Assembly: GCA_003049485.1 (NCBI GenBank)
Contig: PYST01000028.1
Coordinates: forward strand, 62,001 to 126,000
DNA: 64,000 nucleotides
Source: Ophioceras dolichostomum
Lineage: Eukaryota; Ascomycota; Sordariomycetes; Magnaporthales; Ophioceraceae
Reading direction: 5' to 3'
A program made the position numbers and the translations under genes. Every line of letters starts with the position of its first letter. Positions within the stretch are counted from its first letter, which is position 1. Of the stretch, positions 32,846-44,416 are shown piece by piece. The notes beneath the pieces are model-generated. The model did no database searches. It had not been told where the DNA came from and saw nothing but the letters and a program-made list of their open reading frames with translations.

Positions 32846-34021
32846 ATGCTCGAGTCGACTGATGCGAAGAACAAGCTCGAGGACCTCTCGGGGGTCGCTC
32901 TTTTGCCCGGAGAGAACCCCTACAGTGGCCTGATCGATGCGTGCGATGATGACCCAGTAAGTCACATTTAGGCCAGCCACCATATTCGACCTCGAACTAG
33001 AGTGATTGCTAATTTCGGACGTCGTCTTTCTGCTACCCTGTGACAAGCGTGAGATACAAACTGTTTATGCGACTCACAGGACGACAAGGAACGCCCAGCA
33101 GAAGGAAAAGTTCCTGTCAGATGAGTTCAAGGAAGTGCTGATTGATCCGTTCCTCCTGAGGCTCGAGAACCCTGAGCTTGAGCCTGGGTTCCACGACCCC
33201 CGGAACTGCCTGGTGTTTTGGGCACGGCCTCCGGACCACGTACTCAAGCTCGCCGGCCATCTCCAGTCATTGCTGCTCAAGAAAGCTCCCAGTGCGTCCG
33301 TCCGTCAATAGCCTCTCTCGATGGGTGGCCCACAGCCAACAGTGTCACGGGAGTGATGAGCATGGGCGGGATATGTGCGACTAACACGGAAAATATTCTA
33401 CATGCACGGCGGGCAGGCATGTGGCTCATGCCTCAGTATAGGATGCACATGACGACGCTCGAGATAACGCACTCGCGCGAACCAGGGGAGATCGTGTTCC
33501 TCACCCACCGCATGAAGGAGAAGATCCCTGCCCTCACGAACTACACGTTCTTACACCGGACCCGGCTGGTGAAGCCCATGCTCTCATACGACCTGGCCGC
33601 GGTCGCCCTGTCCTTCCTGCCTGCAGTCGGCGAGCCGATCATCTCTCCGGACCCAACCGTCGGGCCCTTCGTCACCCACGGCGACGAGTACACGTACCAC
33701 CACCTGCGCCGGGACGTGTTCGACCTGGCCCGCACCACGGGCGTGGAGATCGGGTCGCGATACGTCGTGCCCAGCGCCCACATCACGCTGGGCCGCTTCC
33801 TGACGCAGCAGGACCACGCCACGCCTGAGGCCCGGCTCGCGTGGGTGCAGGCCATCGACGAGATCAACGCCTGGCTGGAGGCAGAGGTGTGGAACGACAG
33901 GGCCGCAGAGAAGAAGCTGGTGGGCGAGTGGATCGTGGGGCAGGAGAGAGGGCTGGACTGCCGGGCTGGGCGACTGTGGTACGGTGGCGGCCGCACGGTC
34001 ATGCTCGGTGAAGGGTTCTGA
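32846..34021 (+). CDS. 2H phosphoesterase / RNA ligase-like protein
   Basis: Three exons, 32846-32956, 33048-33291 and 33417-34021. Introns are 91 nt (phase 0, GTAAGT, GCTAAT branch) and 125 nt (phase 1, GACTAAC branch), giving 319 aa. The two His-x-Thr catalytic motifs of the 2H superfamily are both present: HMT at 129-131 (MHMTTLEITHS) and HIT at 240-242 (SAHITLGRF). The preceding block, PGFHDPRNCLVFWARPP, is characteristic of a fungal subgroup. Members act on 2',3'-cyclic phosphate or related RNA ends, but this subgroup's substrate is not known to me. Splice signals, frame and conserved blocks all agree, so the model is firm. Confidence 0.85.
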
Positions 34022-36781
34022 GGGTCACGTTGGGCGTTGGGGGATATATTCTGGCGTCTAGTCTCTTGAGGTGCCTAATTCTAGAAGGAGGCACGGAGCA
34101 CTCGTGTGGCGAAATCACGCTGCACGGTACCTTTCCCACGCTTTCTACCGATGAGCGAGTATGTAGAGAAGCAGTGATCCCCTAGTACGTATGCCGACCC
34201 TATTCGGTAGGGCGATCGAGGCTGTTCCTCGCGCCTCACGCGCCCGGCTACCGCCACATCGTTAGGCAAGCTAGATGGGGGCGACTACCAACCCAAACGA
34301 CCATGGAGCTGATGCTGTATGGATCTCCATTGGTGCATTCGAGAATTCATCTACCTAAGGTATGCAACCAGCGCCTCAATTAGGCGTCTAATGAGAGACG
34401 CGTGTACTTGCTTGAAACAATGAGGAATCAGAACGAAAAGCTAGCGGCCGGATAGCCCAGTTCGCCCAGCTAGGCCAGACAGACGCGTTGAGCCAGCACA
34501 AGCGAGCACGAGCGCGTCACGCAAGATATCACGAGGGCTGGATCGACATCACCGGGCGTTGCAGGTTGATTAGCGGCAAAAGAAGGCAGCATTATATTTG
34601 TTGCCAGCAATGTTAGCAAGGCGACATATGGGTGAGGAGGGCGAGGATTGAGCACTGAGGAAAATGAAAGCATCGTTTCGTGATGAAAATAGAACCAAAC
34701 GGATGCGCCCCCGCGAACGACCCACCCACTGTCCCGTTCATTACTATACCGCCCCCATCTAAGGCTCAAGTTGTCAGGTACGAGAAACATGAAAGAGTTA
34801 AAACGTTATGGTAGCATGCGGCATGCTATATCTATAGCTAGGTATTTACATGCACCCTTAGTATGCAGGGACTCGGGCGCGGAACCGTGCCGTGCTAGAT
34901 TCAACCGTGATGACAGACGGGAAGCTGGATCAAGAGTGGTTGGCTTTTCTTGATGAACCCAACTTGGGGGTGAGTCGGGACCGTGGACACGGGGCAAAGA
35001 AAAGCGGGAGGGAGAGAAGCGGGAGGCAGCAGGGCGGAAGGATGACATAATCCCCATAGCCACTGGGGCACTCGGGGCACACGCAGGGCACACACAGGAC
35101 CCAACAAAGAGAGAACTGTCCAGGTGCCGGCGCCAAGATCAACAACCGGAGCTTTGGTCAAAGTGCTAGCGCAGACCGAGCGCAAGCCGTATGGAACTCG
35201 AACGAGAGACCATTGCAGTCGACTACAGCAAAGAGGGTGGTGCAGAACGGAGGAATACTGATTGCAAGAAAGCTGCACAACTGACTGAGCCAGCAGCCAG
35301 CAGCCAGCAGCCAGCAGCCAGCAGTCAGCAGCGAGAAGCAGGAAGCCGGCACCCGGGACGAACTGTTAACCAGATGCAGGCTGGCTCAGTCGGCAAGCTT
35401 CCCCGCGCACCGCGAACACCCTCCCTCCCATGCCCGCACGCTAGACCCAGCTTCTCCCCAGTTCGCAAATTCGCCCTCACCTGTGGCCCCATCCTCCCTG
35501 GCTGATGGCCACGATTCCCAGAATCACCATCGATCGATCGCATGGGGCTCCCTACCTCTAGTTGCAATCGCAATTCGCTCCGAGACGACTAGTCCTGCCA
35601 TTTTATTCTCCTCATCTCCCCGTGCCCTTGACCATTCGACGATTTGTGCCGCGGGTCATCCCTGAAGCAAGCTTGCCGTGCTGCAAGCTAAGCAATGGTG
35701 CAGACCTTCTTGCTTTCATCACCCCTCATCCTTTTCTAGCCCCGTCGTCGTTGTTGCGTCGTTGTCGAACAAGCTGCCGGGCGGTACTGGATTGTGTGGC
35801 ATTTTGAATCACCGCCGTTTCGGCGCAATCCGAGAACGAAGGTTGCATGTTGCTTTGCCGTTGCAAAGGGGAGGGGACGAGAGCGAGAGCAAGACCAAGA
35901 CCGCCATCTGCTGCTGCTAGAAGACAGAATTCACGGATGCCTGTACTTCGACCTGTGCACGCCATCGTCGACTCCTTTGCTTTAACATAGCAGCTGCATA
36001 GCTACGTTCAGCGGCGACAACGTTCCCCGTCCACCACATCAAGGCAAAGGCCAACCCCAAGAGAGTCTGCGGTAAAATCATCACACCCAAAACTAGAAAG
36101 CCATTCGTCTCGCCCAATCAAGCTTGTGGCGCACTTGTCATCCATCGCTCGTATCGAGACACTGGAGACGGTGAAGGGGTCTCCCCTCGGTCATTGGCCG
36201 CCACCGACCACATCGGAGAAAGTTGAGCTCGAGCTCGCCGAGCTTCTGGCCCACCGACTGTCCGTCCACCCCGCCAGCTTACCCCGACCGGCCGACCTTC
36301 ACACCTGCACACCTCACTCCGACCCCAGACCACACCGCGAAAGTGCACTCGACGCCCACCGTCGCCGACGACCCCTCTTACGCCCAACACATCTGCCTCG
36401 GCGATTTGATCGCGTTCCGCATGTCGACCTGCGGTATGGCGCTCTGAAGGTCCTTTAACGGCTGGTGTACCTTCGGAACTGCTAAGCCCGGGTGAACTTG
36501 CTGGCAGCAGGACCGCCCGTACCGCCTATTCCTTCCATAAGCTTCGAGGTCCTCGCACGGCATCGGACGACGGACGCAGACGAGACGAAGGTTGGGCGGA
36601 ACCCGGCATCAGATCAGGGACAGTACTCTCGCACCTTTTCTAACGCCTACCACACAACCCAACCGAGCCAAACGGACCTTCACACCTACAACGATCGTCC
36701 AAAATCTAGCAATAAGCAGCCCAGGCGTTGTGCCAATGCAGAATAGCGCCGCATTGGTTGTGACCGAGTTCGAGTCTTGGG
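34022..36781. other. Long intergenic / RasGAP 5' leader region
   Basis: This 2.8 kb has no supported gene. The part after about 36120 is likely RasGAP promoter and leader, with several short upstream open frames. A CCAGCAG tandem repeat near 35290 is listed separately. Confidence 0.45.
35289..35331 (+). repeat. CCAGCAG heptamer tandem repeat
   Basis: About six copies of a 7-bp unit, CCAGCAG, the last degenerate (TCAGCAG). It lies in non-coding sequence with no gene function implied. Confidence 0.7.
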
Positions 36782-39700
36782 ATGAAGAGCATTCTGCCTT
36801 CCGGGATGGAAGCGAGGGCCCACCGACGTGGAGGCAGTGGTGGGCAACCTCAAGAGCCGCCGCCCCCATCGCTGGCAGAACGACAGAAACAACAACATAA
36901 CCAACAGCACCCATACTCAAATCACATGTCACCCTCCTCGTCAACCACCACCCTGACGACTCTTCCACCTTTGCCAGAATCTCCCGGCGGACCGGTGGCG
37001 ACATCGAATATTGCGGACCGGCGGCCGTCTGCCGGCAACCTTCGATCGAGTTACCGTAGTATATCAGGCATACAACGGGCTGTGACACCCGAGCCTACCG
37101 AGAGCAGGATGGCGACGCAAGAAAAGAACACGACAGAGACAAACATGCCGCCACTGGGCGGAATCGGCGCGAGTGCCAGCGCCCAGAATACACCCATGGG
37201 ACCGCTACACGTCTCGCGCACATTCCCCATCACAAGTCTCCAGAGCTCGCCTAGGGCGATCCCTGATAGTGTTGGCGGCGGCGGCAATGGTGGTGTAATC
37301 AGGCGCCAGGGCAGGGTATTCACGGACTCCTTTGCCGATTCTTTGGACAGTAGTCCAGCTGGTGCAACCGCATCCAGCCCACCACTTGCCCGCCCATCCG
37401 CGATCCGTCCCCGAACCCGCACCTTTGACGGCGCATCTGGCTTCCGCCAGCACCAAGTCTCGCCTCCCGAACGCCTCCGGGTCGGCTCGATATCCCACTC
37501 CGAAGACCTGCGCGGCCCTCTGCTGCAGCCATCAGGCTCGCTCGAAACCATGGGGCTCCCCTCCGTAGTCTCACCTGGCCGACCTACACTACCAACGACG
37601 CCGTCTTCCTCCGACACCTCCCTCGCTCATTCTCATACCAACAACCAACAGCCCCTGTCGCCCGCACCGGCATCCATGTCGTCGGCTTCCAACAGCAGGG
37701 GCGGCGGCGATAAGAAGTCGGCCAGCCGGCGGTTGATCAAACGGGCTTCGTCTCGGCCCACATCGCCGCTTGTATCGCCCCCTCCGTCAGTCGACTCCCT
37801 ACCGTTGCCTATTCCCACGAACAACGCCAACCATGTCCTTCAGCTGATGCGCACCTTATGCGGGCGCATGCGCGGCGATATCGAGTACCGAGGTGACTCG
37901 GACGGCCCCTGGTACAGCGGTATCGGTTATATCGAGGAGGAGAAGGGCAGTCTGATGTTCGACTCTGGCGAGAACGGTCCTTTCCACATCGCCATCGTGC
38001 CGGACCTGCGGGGCTGCCGCATCCTGCCTGTCGAACGCGCCGACCGGCCCGGGGGTCAGTGCCTAGAGATCTCTAGCTCCCAGCACGGTGGCGAGATTAT
38101 GCTGCGGCCCCTTGTCGCGGACGAATTCGACCTGTGGCTAGCAGCGCTGCTTTCGTGGCAGCAACTTCGTCCCGGCGCAGTTATGCCGGCGAGCAGCAGC
38201 GGCGGTGGGGGTAGCGGCAGCGGTAGCGGCAGTGGCACGCCAAGGCCAGAATTCCGCGAACGGCCGGAGATGAGGCGACGAGGTTCCTCGTCGACGCGGA
38301 CGGTGGGGTCAGCAGGTGCCACCTCCACCACCTCCACTAGGACCGAGAGGGCGGAAGGGGCCATTATCAAGGTCGGCAAGGTCAAGCTCTGGGACAAGGG
38401 CCTGGCGACATCACCGCGGGCTATCGTCCGGCGGCCGTCGGCCAGGGACCTGCGGTCGCTGACGTCGTCGGCGCAAACCTCGTGGCGGCGCGTGTCTTGC
38501 ATTCTGCAGGACAACGGCGAGTTCAAGCTGATGACGGAGAACGACGTGACCATCCTGTCGGTGATCGAACTATCGCAGCTGGCGCGGTGCGCGGTGCAAC
38601 AGCTGGACAAGTCCGTGCTCGACGAGGAGTTCTGCGTCGCCATCTTCCCCATCTATGCGTCGACGTCCACGCAGCTGTCCATCTTCCGCCCCGTCTACAT
38701 CTCCCTCGACTCGCGCGTCCTGTTCGAGGTGTGGTACGTGCTGCTCCGCGCCTTCACGGTGCCGGACATGTACGCCCTGGACCCGGCAATCCCGCCGGAG
38801 ACGGGCGACCAGGTCATCGAGATCACCAGCTTCGACGAGGACTACCGCGACTACGAGGTGTTCCGCGTCGAGAAGACGATCAACGTGCGCGTGACCGAGG
38901 CCAAGATCCGACAGCGCGGCGCCGACTCCGCATCCACCGCCTCGGGCGGCATCGTCGGCAACCTGCCGCAGTACGAGTCGCAGCGCTACGGCGGCGGCGG
39001 CGGCGGCGGGAGGAGCAGCAGCAACCCGACCAGCAGCACCGGCGGCAACAACAGCAACAGCAACTATCGGGTCGACGAGGAGGACCTCGTCGCGGGCAAC
39101 TACCTCGCCGAGGTCATCGTGGACGGCGAGGTGCGCGCGCGGACGACGACGAAGTCGGACACGCGTAACCCGTTCTGGCGCGAGGACTGCGAGTTCAAGG
39201 ACCTGCCGGCGGCGCTGCCTTTCCTCTCGGTGGTGCTCAAGCGCCAGGAGAGCTACCTGGAGAGCCTGAGCCACCAGCTGCAGGCGTCGCTGGGCCTGCC
39301 GAAGTCGGGAGGAGGCATGTGCGAGGTCATGTGCGGCGCCGTGGACATCCCGCTCGACCAGCTGGAGCAGGGGCGCGACCACGAGCAGTGGCTGCCCATC
39401 TACGACGGGCGGCAGAACTCGATCGGCTCGATGCTGGTGAAGGTCCACCACGAGGAGCTGGTCGTCCTGCCGGCGCGCGAGTACCAGGGGCTCTCGGCGC
39501 TGCTGCACAGGTTCAACTCGGGCCTGACGGTGCAGATCTCGGATGCGCTCCCCGGCCAGCTGCGTCGTGTCGCCGAGATATTCCTCAACATCTTCCAGGT
39601 CTCAGGTGGCGCGTCGGAGTGGCTGATGGCTCTGGTAGAGGAGGAGATCGACGGCATAGGGAACCAGGCTCCGACGATGAAGAAGATGCGCTTCAGTCGG

Positions 39701-41803
39701 AGACTCCAGTCTAACGACTCGTCTGCTGATCCCGGTGCGTCTGCTGCTCCTACTGCTGCTGCTGGTGGCGTCGCTGCTACGGGTTTGGGCGTATCAGGCG
39801 TGAATGTGGGTACAACGGCCGCAGGCGCCGGCGCAGCCCAGGCCGTTGGTGCAGGAGGCGCCACCGGCGGCGCTGGAAGCCCTGGAGGCGTTGGAGTGGA
39901 GGGGCATCGAAGCGTGGTGCTCGGAGGCGCGAGGGAGAACAGCGCGCGCCAGAACCACAGAGACCAAATCGTGCGCGACATGAGCAAGTCGCTCGCGGGC
40001 GAGGCCAACCTGCTCTTCCGCGGCAACTCGCTGCTGACGCAGGCGCTCGAGTTCCACATGCGGCGGCTCGGCAGCGAGTACCTGACCGAGACGCTGGCCG
40101 ACAAGATCTTCGAGATCAACGAGCTTGACCCCAACTGCGAGGTCGACCCGGGCAGGCTGCAGGCCGGCGACGACATCGAGCAGCACTGGTCGCAGCTCTC
40201 GCGGCTCACGACCGAGGTCTGGGCGTGCGTCGCCGACACGGCCACCAAGTTCCCGCCCCAGCTGCGGCTCATCCTGAAGTACATCCGCGCCGTGGCCGAG
40301 GACCGGTACGGCGACTTCCTGCGGACGGTCGTCTACACCAGCGTGTCCGGCTTCTTGTTCCTGCGCTTCATCTGTCCCGCCATCCTCAACCCGAAGCTGT
40401 TCGGCCTCCTGCGCGACCACCCGAGGCCCCGCGCCCAGCGCACGCTGACCCTGATCGCCAAGGGCCTGCAGGCGCTGGCGAACCTGTCGGCCATCGGCAA
40501 GAAGGAGACGTGGATGGATCCCATGAACAGGTTCCTCAACGCGCACCGCCAGGCCTTCAAGGATTTCATAGATGCGGTGTGCGCTATCCCGCAAGAGCGC
40601 TCCAACGTGCTGCTGCCCGCGTCGTACTCGACGCCCATCACCATCCTGGGTCGCCTATCGCCCATCGCGCGCGAGGGGTTCCCTTCTCTGCCTTACCTGA
40701 TCGACCACCCGCGCAACTTCGCCGCGCTGGTACGTCTTTGGATCGACTCGAACCAGGCGACTGGTGGTAATGGTGGTGGTGGAGACGCCACACAAGTACG
40801 CGGTACCACCGCCACCGCCGGCGGAAGTGGCGGAGGAGGAGGAGGAGGAGGAGGAGGGGGAGTCAACGTCGCTCAGTCCCTGGACGGCGACCTCCTCGAG
40901 TTCCACCGCGCATGCGTATCCCTCTCGCACCGCGCCGACGAATGCGCCGCGCAGGTCGAGGCCCTGCGCCAGGCCGTCGTCGCCGCCGCCGCCGAGGAGT
41001 CTTCCGAGTCCCTCGTCGCGCATCGCGACGACCACGGCCACGGCGCACTTGCTGATGTGGTCGAGACTATGAGTCTTGGAGGAGGAAGTGGAAGTGGTGG
41101 TGGTGGGCACCTTGTCGCGTGGCCGCCTACTTCTACTAGTGCTGCTGCTGCTGCCGCTGCCGCAGCAGACGCTGAACAACAGAAGTCCTCCGCATCGTCG
41201 GACGCCACGCTGCAGGCGCCGTACTCGTTCGCTTCGTCGATGCGTCCGCCTGGCTCGTCGGGCTCGGAGATGGATGACTCGCATGGCGGCGGCGGCGGCG
41301 GTGGTGGTGGTGGCGGCGGGAGCGGTAGCGGTGGGAAGAACGTTATTCGTGGTCGGTGGGGTCGGCATGCTAGTGCTGAGAGCGGCACCGCCCCGTTCTC
41401 CTCGCCCGTTGGAGGGGGGAATGGCGGCGGCGGCGGCGGAGGAGGAGGAGGGACGATGCGGCGCAACGGCAAGCAGCAGGCGCGCAGGTTCCTCACAGGC
41501 TTTCTGATCAAGAAGGGGCGCACCGCCAGCCCTGACACCAGTAGTAGCGGAGGATTCCACATGCACGGTGGTGGTGGTGGTGGTGGCGGCGGCGGCGGTG
41601 ATAGGGAAAGGGATGGGGACGTCAGGGAGAGGGGCCGCGATAGGGGCCGCGATAGGGACGCGAGCAAGTCTTCTAAGAGCTTTGGGTTCGGGGAGTCGTG
41701 GGGGAGCAACAGTAGCGGCCCGTCCGTTGGAGGAGGAGGGGGAGGAGCGGACTTGGGCGGCGGTGGAGGCGGCGGCGGAGGTGGCAGAGGAAGACACCAC
41801 TAG
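36782..41803 (+). CDS. BUD2/CLA2-like Ras-family GTPase-activating protein
   Basis: A single 5-kb exon, 1673 aa. Domains in order: a long disordered Ser/Pro-rich N-terminus (1-~340); PH-like domain (~349-465); second PH-like domain (~525-665); C2 domain (~750-860, NYLAEVIVDGEVRARTTTKSDTRNPFW); RasGAP domain (~1065-1290). The GAP domain has the arginine finger in LLFRGNSLL (~1080) and the FLRFICPAILNPKLF signature (~1191). PH-C2-RasGAP order fits the Bud2 type, which stimulates GTP hydrolysis on the Rsr1/Bud1 GTPase in polarity and bud- or hyphal-site selection, rather than the larger neurofibromin/Ira type. The C-terminal ~380 residues are dominated by glycine tracts with an MRRNGKQQARRFLTGFLIKKG basic patch between them. 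No intron is needed. Confidence 0.9.
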   Translation: MKSILPSGMEARAHRRGGSGGQPQEPPPPSLAERQKQQHNQQHPYSNHMSPSSSTTTLTTLPPLPESPGGPVATSNIADRRPSAGNLRSSYRSISGIQRAVTPEPTESRMATQEKNTTETNMPPLGGIGASASAQNTPMGPLHVSRTFPITSLQSSPRAIPDSVGGGGNGGVIRRQGRVFTDSFADSLDSSPAGATASSPPLARPSAIRPRTRTFDGASGFRQHQVSPPERLRVGSISHSEDLRGPLLQPSGSLETMGLPSVVSPGRPTLPTTPSSSDTSLAHSHTNNQQPLSPAPASMSSASNSRGGGDKKSASRRLIKRASSRPTSPLVSPPPSVDSLPLPIPTNNANHVLQLMRTLCGRMRGDIEYRGDSDGPWYSGIGYIEEEKGSLMFDSGENGPFHIAIVPDLRGCRILPVERADRPGGQCLEISSSQHGGEIMLRPLVADEFDLWLAALLSWQQLRPGAVMPASSSGGGGSGSGSGSGTPRPEFRERPEMRRRGSSSTRTVGSAGATSTTSTRTERAEGAIIKVGKVKLWDKGLATSPRAIVRRPSARDLRSLTSSAQTSWRRVSCILQDNGEFKLMTENDVTILSVIELSQLARCAVQQLDKSVLDEEFCVAIFPIYASTSTQLSIFRPVYISLDSRVLFEVWYVLLRAFTVPDMYALDPAIPPETGDQVIEITSFDEDYRDYEVFRVEKTINVRVTEAKIRQRGADSASTASGGIVGNLPQYESQRYGGGGGGGRSSSNPTSSTGGNNSNSNYRVDEEDLVAGNYLAEVIVDGEVRARTTTKSDTRNPFWREDCEFKDLPAALPFLSVVLKRQESYLESLSHQLQASLGLPKSGGGMCEVMCGAVDIPLDQLEQGRDHEQWLPIYDGRQNSIGSMLVKVHHEELVVLPAREYQGLSALLHRFNSGLTVQISDALPGQLRRVAEIFLNIFQVSGGASEWLMALVEEEIDGIGNQAPTMKKMRFSRRLQSNDSSADPGASAAPTAAAGGVAATGLGVSGVNVGTTAAGAGAAQAVGAGGATGGAGSPGGVGVEGHRSVVLGGARENSARQNHRDQIVRDMSKSLAGEANLLFRGNSLLTQALEFHMRRLGSEYLTETLADKIFEINELDPNCEVDPGRLQAGDDIEQHWSQLSRLTTEVWACVADTATKFPPQLRLILKYIRAVAEDRYGDFLRTVVYTSVSGFLFLRFICPAILNPKLFGLLRDHPRPRAQRTLTLIAKGLQALANLSAIGKKETWMDPMNRFLNAHRQAFKDFIDAVCAIPQERSNVLLPASYSTPITILGRLSPIAREGFPSLPYLIDHPRNFAALVRLWIDSNQATGGNGGGGDATQVRGTTATAGGSGGGGGGGGGGGVNVAQSLDGDLLEFHRACVSLSHRADECAAQVEALRQAVVAAAAEESSESLVAHRDDHGHGALADVVETMSLGGGSGSGGGGHLVAWPPTSTSAAAAAAAAADAEQQKSSASSDATLQAPYSFASSMRPPGSSGSEMDDSHGGGGGGGGGGGGSGSGGKNVIRGRWGRHASAESGTAPFSSPVGGGNGGGGGGGGGGTMRRNGKQQARRFLTGFLIKKGRTASPDTSSSGGFHMHGGGGGGGGGGGDRERDGDVRERGRDRGRDRDASKSSKSFGFGESWGSNSSGPSVGGGGGGADLGGGGGGGGGGRGRHH

Positions 41804-43185
41804 TCATGGGTCATCCCCGGCCTGATGAAGATGAAGTTCATGAGGACGCCGACCGGGCCGTGAAAGAAGGAGAAGACACGAACCGAGTTTCCTTACGTAT
41901 TGTCATCGCCGTTCCTCTTCACCTCACCTCTCTGTGGGTAGCATGTCACATCACACAACACCTCGCCCGGTTCCTGATAGCCCAAATCGCTCTCACCCAC
42001 CAGGGCCAGGGCCTCTGGTACTTTTCTCTCGTCACGCACATCCCACACACTTTGCACGGCTCTTCGGAGGGCTAGGCACGCTCAGCTACACACAATGGAT
42101 CTGCATATGCCGTCCACCAGGTTTTAGACATTCCTATATAAAACCACAGTCACGAACTTCTCCTTTGTCTTTCTTTTTTCCCCTACGCATTCTTTTCTTT
42201 CGCTCTTCACATATATCCCCAACTATTTTTCTCGACGTCTTTTCATTTTTTTGTCTACGAAAAATTCGTTGAAGTATTAGAGACAGATTTCCCTTTAGCT
42301 TTTCATCTTTTAAGATTTTTCGATATGCATTTGACGGGAGGGAACGATTCGATTTCGGTAGCCGGCCTCCTTTGCTTTTTCTGCAGGGATCTGTATGTCG
42401 TATGGCGAGAATAGGAGGTCAGGAGGCGGGTGGTTGATCATGAAAAGGGCGGGCAAGACGACATGATAAAAAATGCACGAGCGACAGGAATATTCAGTGG
42501 AGGATAAAATGGAATGGTTAGAGGGAGGGAGGAGAGACAAGGAGGGGAAGACAGAAAGATGAATGTTGTCCTGCTGCGAGAGTGAGATACGTAGAGAGGA
42601 GAGAAATTATGCTTCCTATTTTATGTAGTAAGCTTCAGGTATCAGAGAGAAGAGGAAAGGCAAATCGAACACCCTTTGAATTTATCAAGCCTTCGAGCTC
42701 AGAAGAGCCATAGAGCCATTGCGATATCCCATTCAGACTGGTCAAAAAAGTACTCGGTTTGAAGCAGCTCATCTGGGTGGCTTTTGGGTGATCTCCTCAT
42801 GTTCTCATCCTTAAACAGCTCATCACAGAGGGCTTGGAGATATTCTCTCACGGTTCGTTCGCTTCATTGGGTGTGTTATATCGCTGATATTGCAGAACGC
42901 ATCGATAAAGTATCCGAAAAGCCTACCATTCCATACCAGTACTCCTCTGCTCCCACCGTCCTTTTGTTGGGGTTTTGAGTAAGATGAATGGATATCTACC
43001 GACCTACCTACTCGCTAGGTACTACGCATATGGGTGGTAAATACCCTAGCTGCTAACCAGACTTGTGAGCGAGGCATGGACTAAAGGTCTTCCTCCCTTC
43101 TCCTGCTCCCTCTACCTCATCATCCACCGCCCTACCTTCTCTCCCTCCTCCCCATTCCACCCAACTCACCATCGTCCTTCCTTCC
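41804..43185. other. Convergent 3' intergenic, no gene seen
   Basis: This separates the RasGAP stop (plus) from the cyclophilin stop (minus). A T-rich block at about 42160-42260 and A/T-rich sequence at 42540-42700 are consistent with 3' UTRs and polyadenylation regions. A CTACCTACTCGCTAGGTAC motif is near 43003. Confidence 0.45.
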
Positions 43186-44416
43186 TCAAGAGAAGAACTT
43201 CTTGTACGCAGCCTTCTCCTTGGCCTTCCGCGCAGCGGCCGACTTCTTGACGGCAGCGAGCTCATTCGTGATGGCCGAGTCGCCGGGGACGAGCTTGTGG
43301 GCCTCCTCGAGGTCCTTCAGGGCGGCGTCCTCGTCGCGGAGCTTGATGTGGGCCAGGCCGCGGCGGTACAGGGCCTTGGCGCGGTCGGCGCCTGAGGCGG
43401 AGGCCACGCTCAGCGCGCTGTCGGCGCAGTGGGCGGCGTCGACCCAGGCCTCGAGCTTGAGGTTCATGAGCGCCGAGTTGTTGTTGAGCGAGAAGCGGAG
43501 GGCCTCGATGCGCGCCCTCGCGTCCTCGGGCGCGCCGGCCTCGGCGTCGAGGTCCGGGTCCTCGTTCAGGTACCGGAGCGCCTTCTGGTACTTGGCCAGG
43601 GCAGAGGGCAGGTCGCCGGCCTTGAAGGCCTTGTTGCCGAAGTCCTTGCACTCGCCCGCGATGGCTAGGACGCGGACCGCGTCGAGCGTCCCCGGCTCGT
43701 CCTCGGGGAAGTCCTCGTAGTTGTCCCCGTAGGCGTCCGCCTGCTTGACGGGGTCGCTGGCCGACTCGCCGTCCGCCAGCTGGCCGCAGGAGGCGATCAC
43801 GGCGGGTTTTATCGGCTTGTCGCCGGACTCGGTCTGGAGGTTCTCGATCTGGCGCACGACTGATTTGCCGGACAGCACCTCGCCGAAGACGACGTGCTTG
43901 CCGTCCAGGTGCGGGGTTGGGACCGTCGTGACGAAGAATTGGGAACCGTTTGTGCCTGAAGTTCCAGCCAGCCAGCCCGTTGTCGTTTCGTCAGCCCATG
44001 ATCATCATCTTGTACGTACGGGGGTGGACAATGGCGTGCAGTGTTTCTGCAAGGTAGATGGATAGAGGTAGGTACTTACCAGCGCCGGCATTGGCCATGC
44101 TCAGCAGGAAGGGGCGGTCGTGCTTCTTCTCGAAGTTCTCGTCCTCGAACTTTTCGCCGTAGATCGACTCGCCGCCCGTGCCATTGCCTGCGGTGAAGTC
44201 GCCGCCCTGGATCATGAACTGCTTGATGACGCGGTGGAAGCCGGAGCCCTTGTAGTGGAGGGGCTTGCCCGACTTGCCCACGCCCTTCTCGCCCGTGCAT
44301 AGCGCGCGGAAGTTCTCCGCCGTTTTCGGGACGATGTCATCGTAGAGCTCGAAAACGACCCGTCCGGCCGGCACGTCGCCGATCGTGATATCGAAGAACA
44401 CGCGTGAGCGTCCCAT
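43186..44416 (-). CDS. cpr6: Cyclophilin-40 type peptidyl-prolyl isomerase
   Basis: Two exons, 44080-44416 and 43186-43955. The 124-nt phase-1 intron (GTAAGT) falls in the conserved ANAGAGTNGSQFF motif, giving 368 aa (yeast Cpr6 is about 370). Residues 1-~170 are the cyclophilin domain: FHRVIKQFMIQGGDF (catalytic Arg), SMANAG, GSQFFVTT and HLDGKHVVFGEV. The C-terminal half carries TPR repeats (ECKDFGNKAFKAGDLPSALAKYQKAL; ALYRRGLAHIKLRDEDAALKDLEEA), which in this family bind the Hsp90 C-terminus. It ends with a basic AARKAKEKAAYKKFFS helix. It acts as an Hsp90 co-chaperone with prolyl isomerase activity in the cytosol. All core motifs are intact. Confidence 0.95.

Noticed and set aside
40655..41800. 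381-codon open frame antisense to the RasGAP C-terminus
   Set aside because: It is a shadow of the GC-rich glycine-repeat coding strand; Thr/Ala/Pro repeats mirror GGN codons and no domain is visible.
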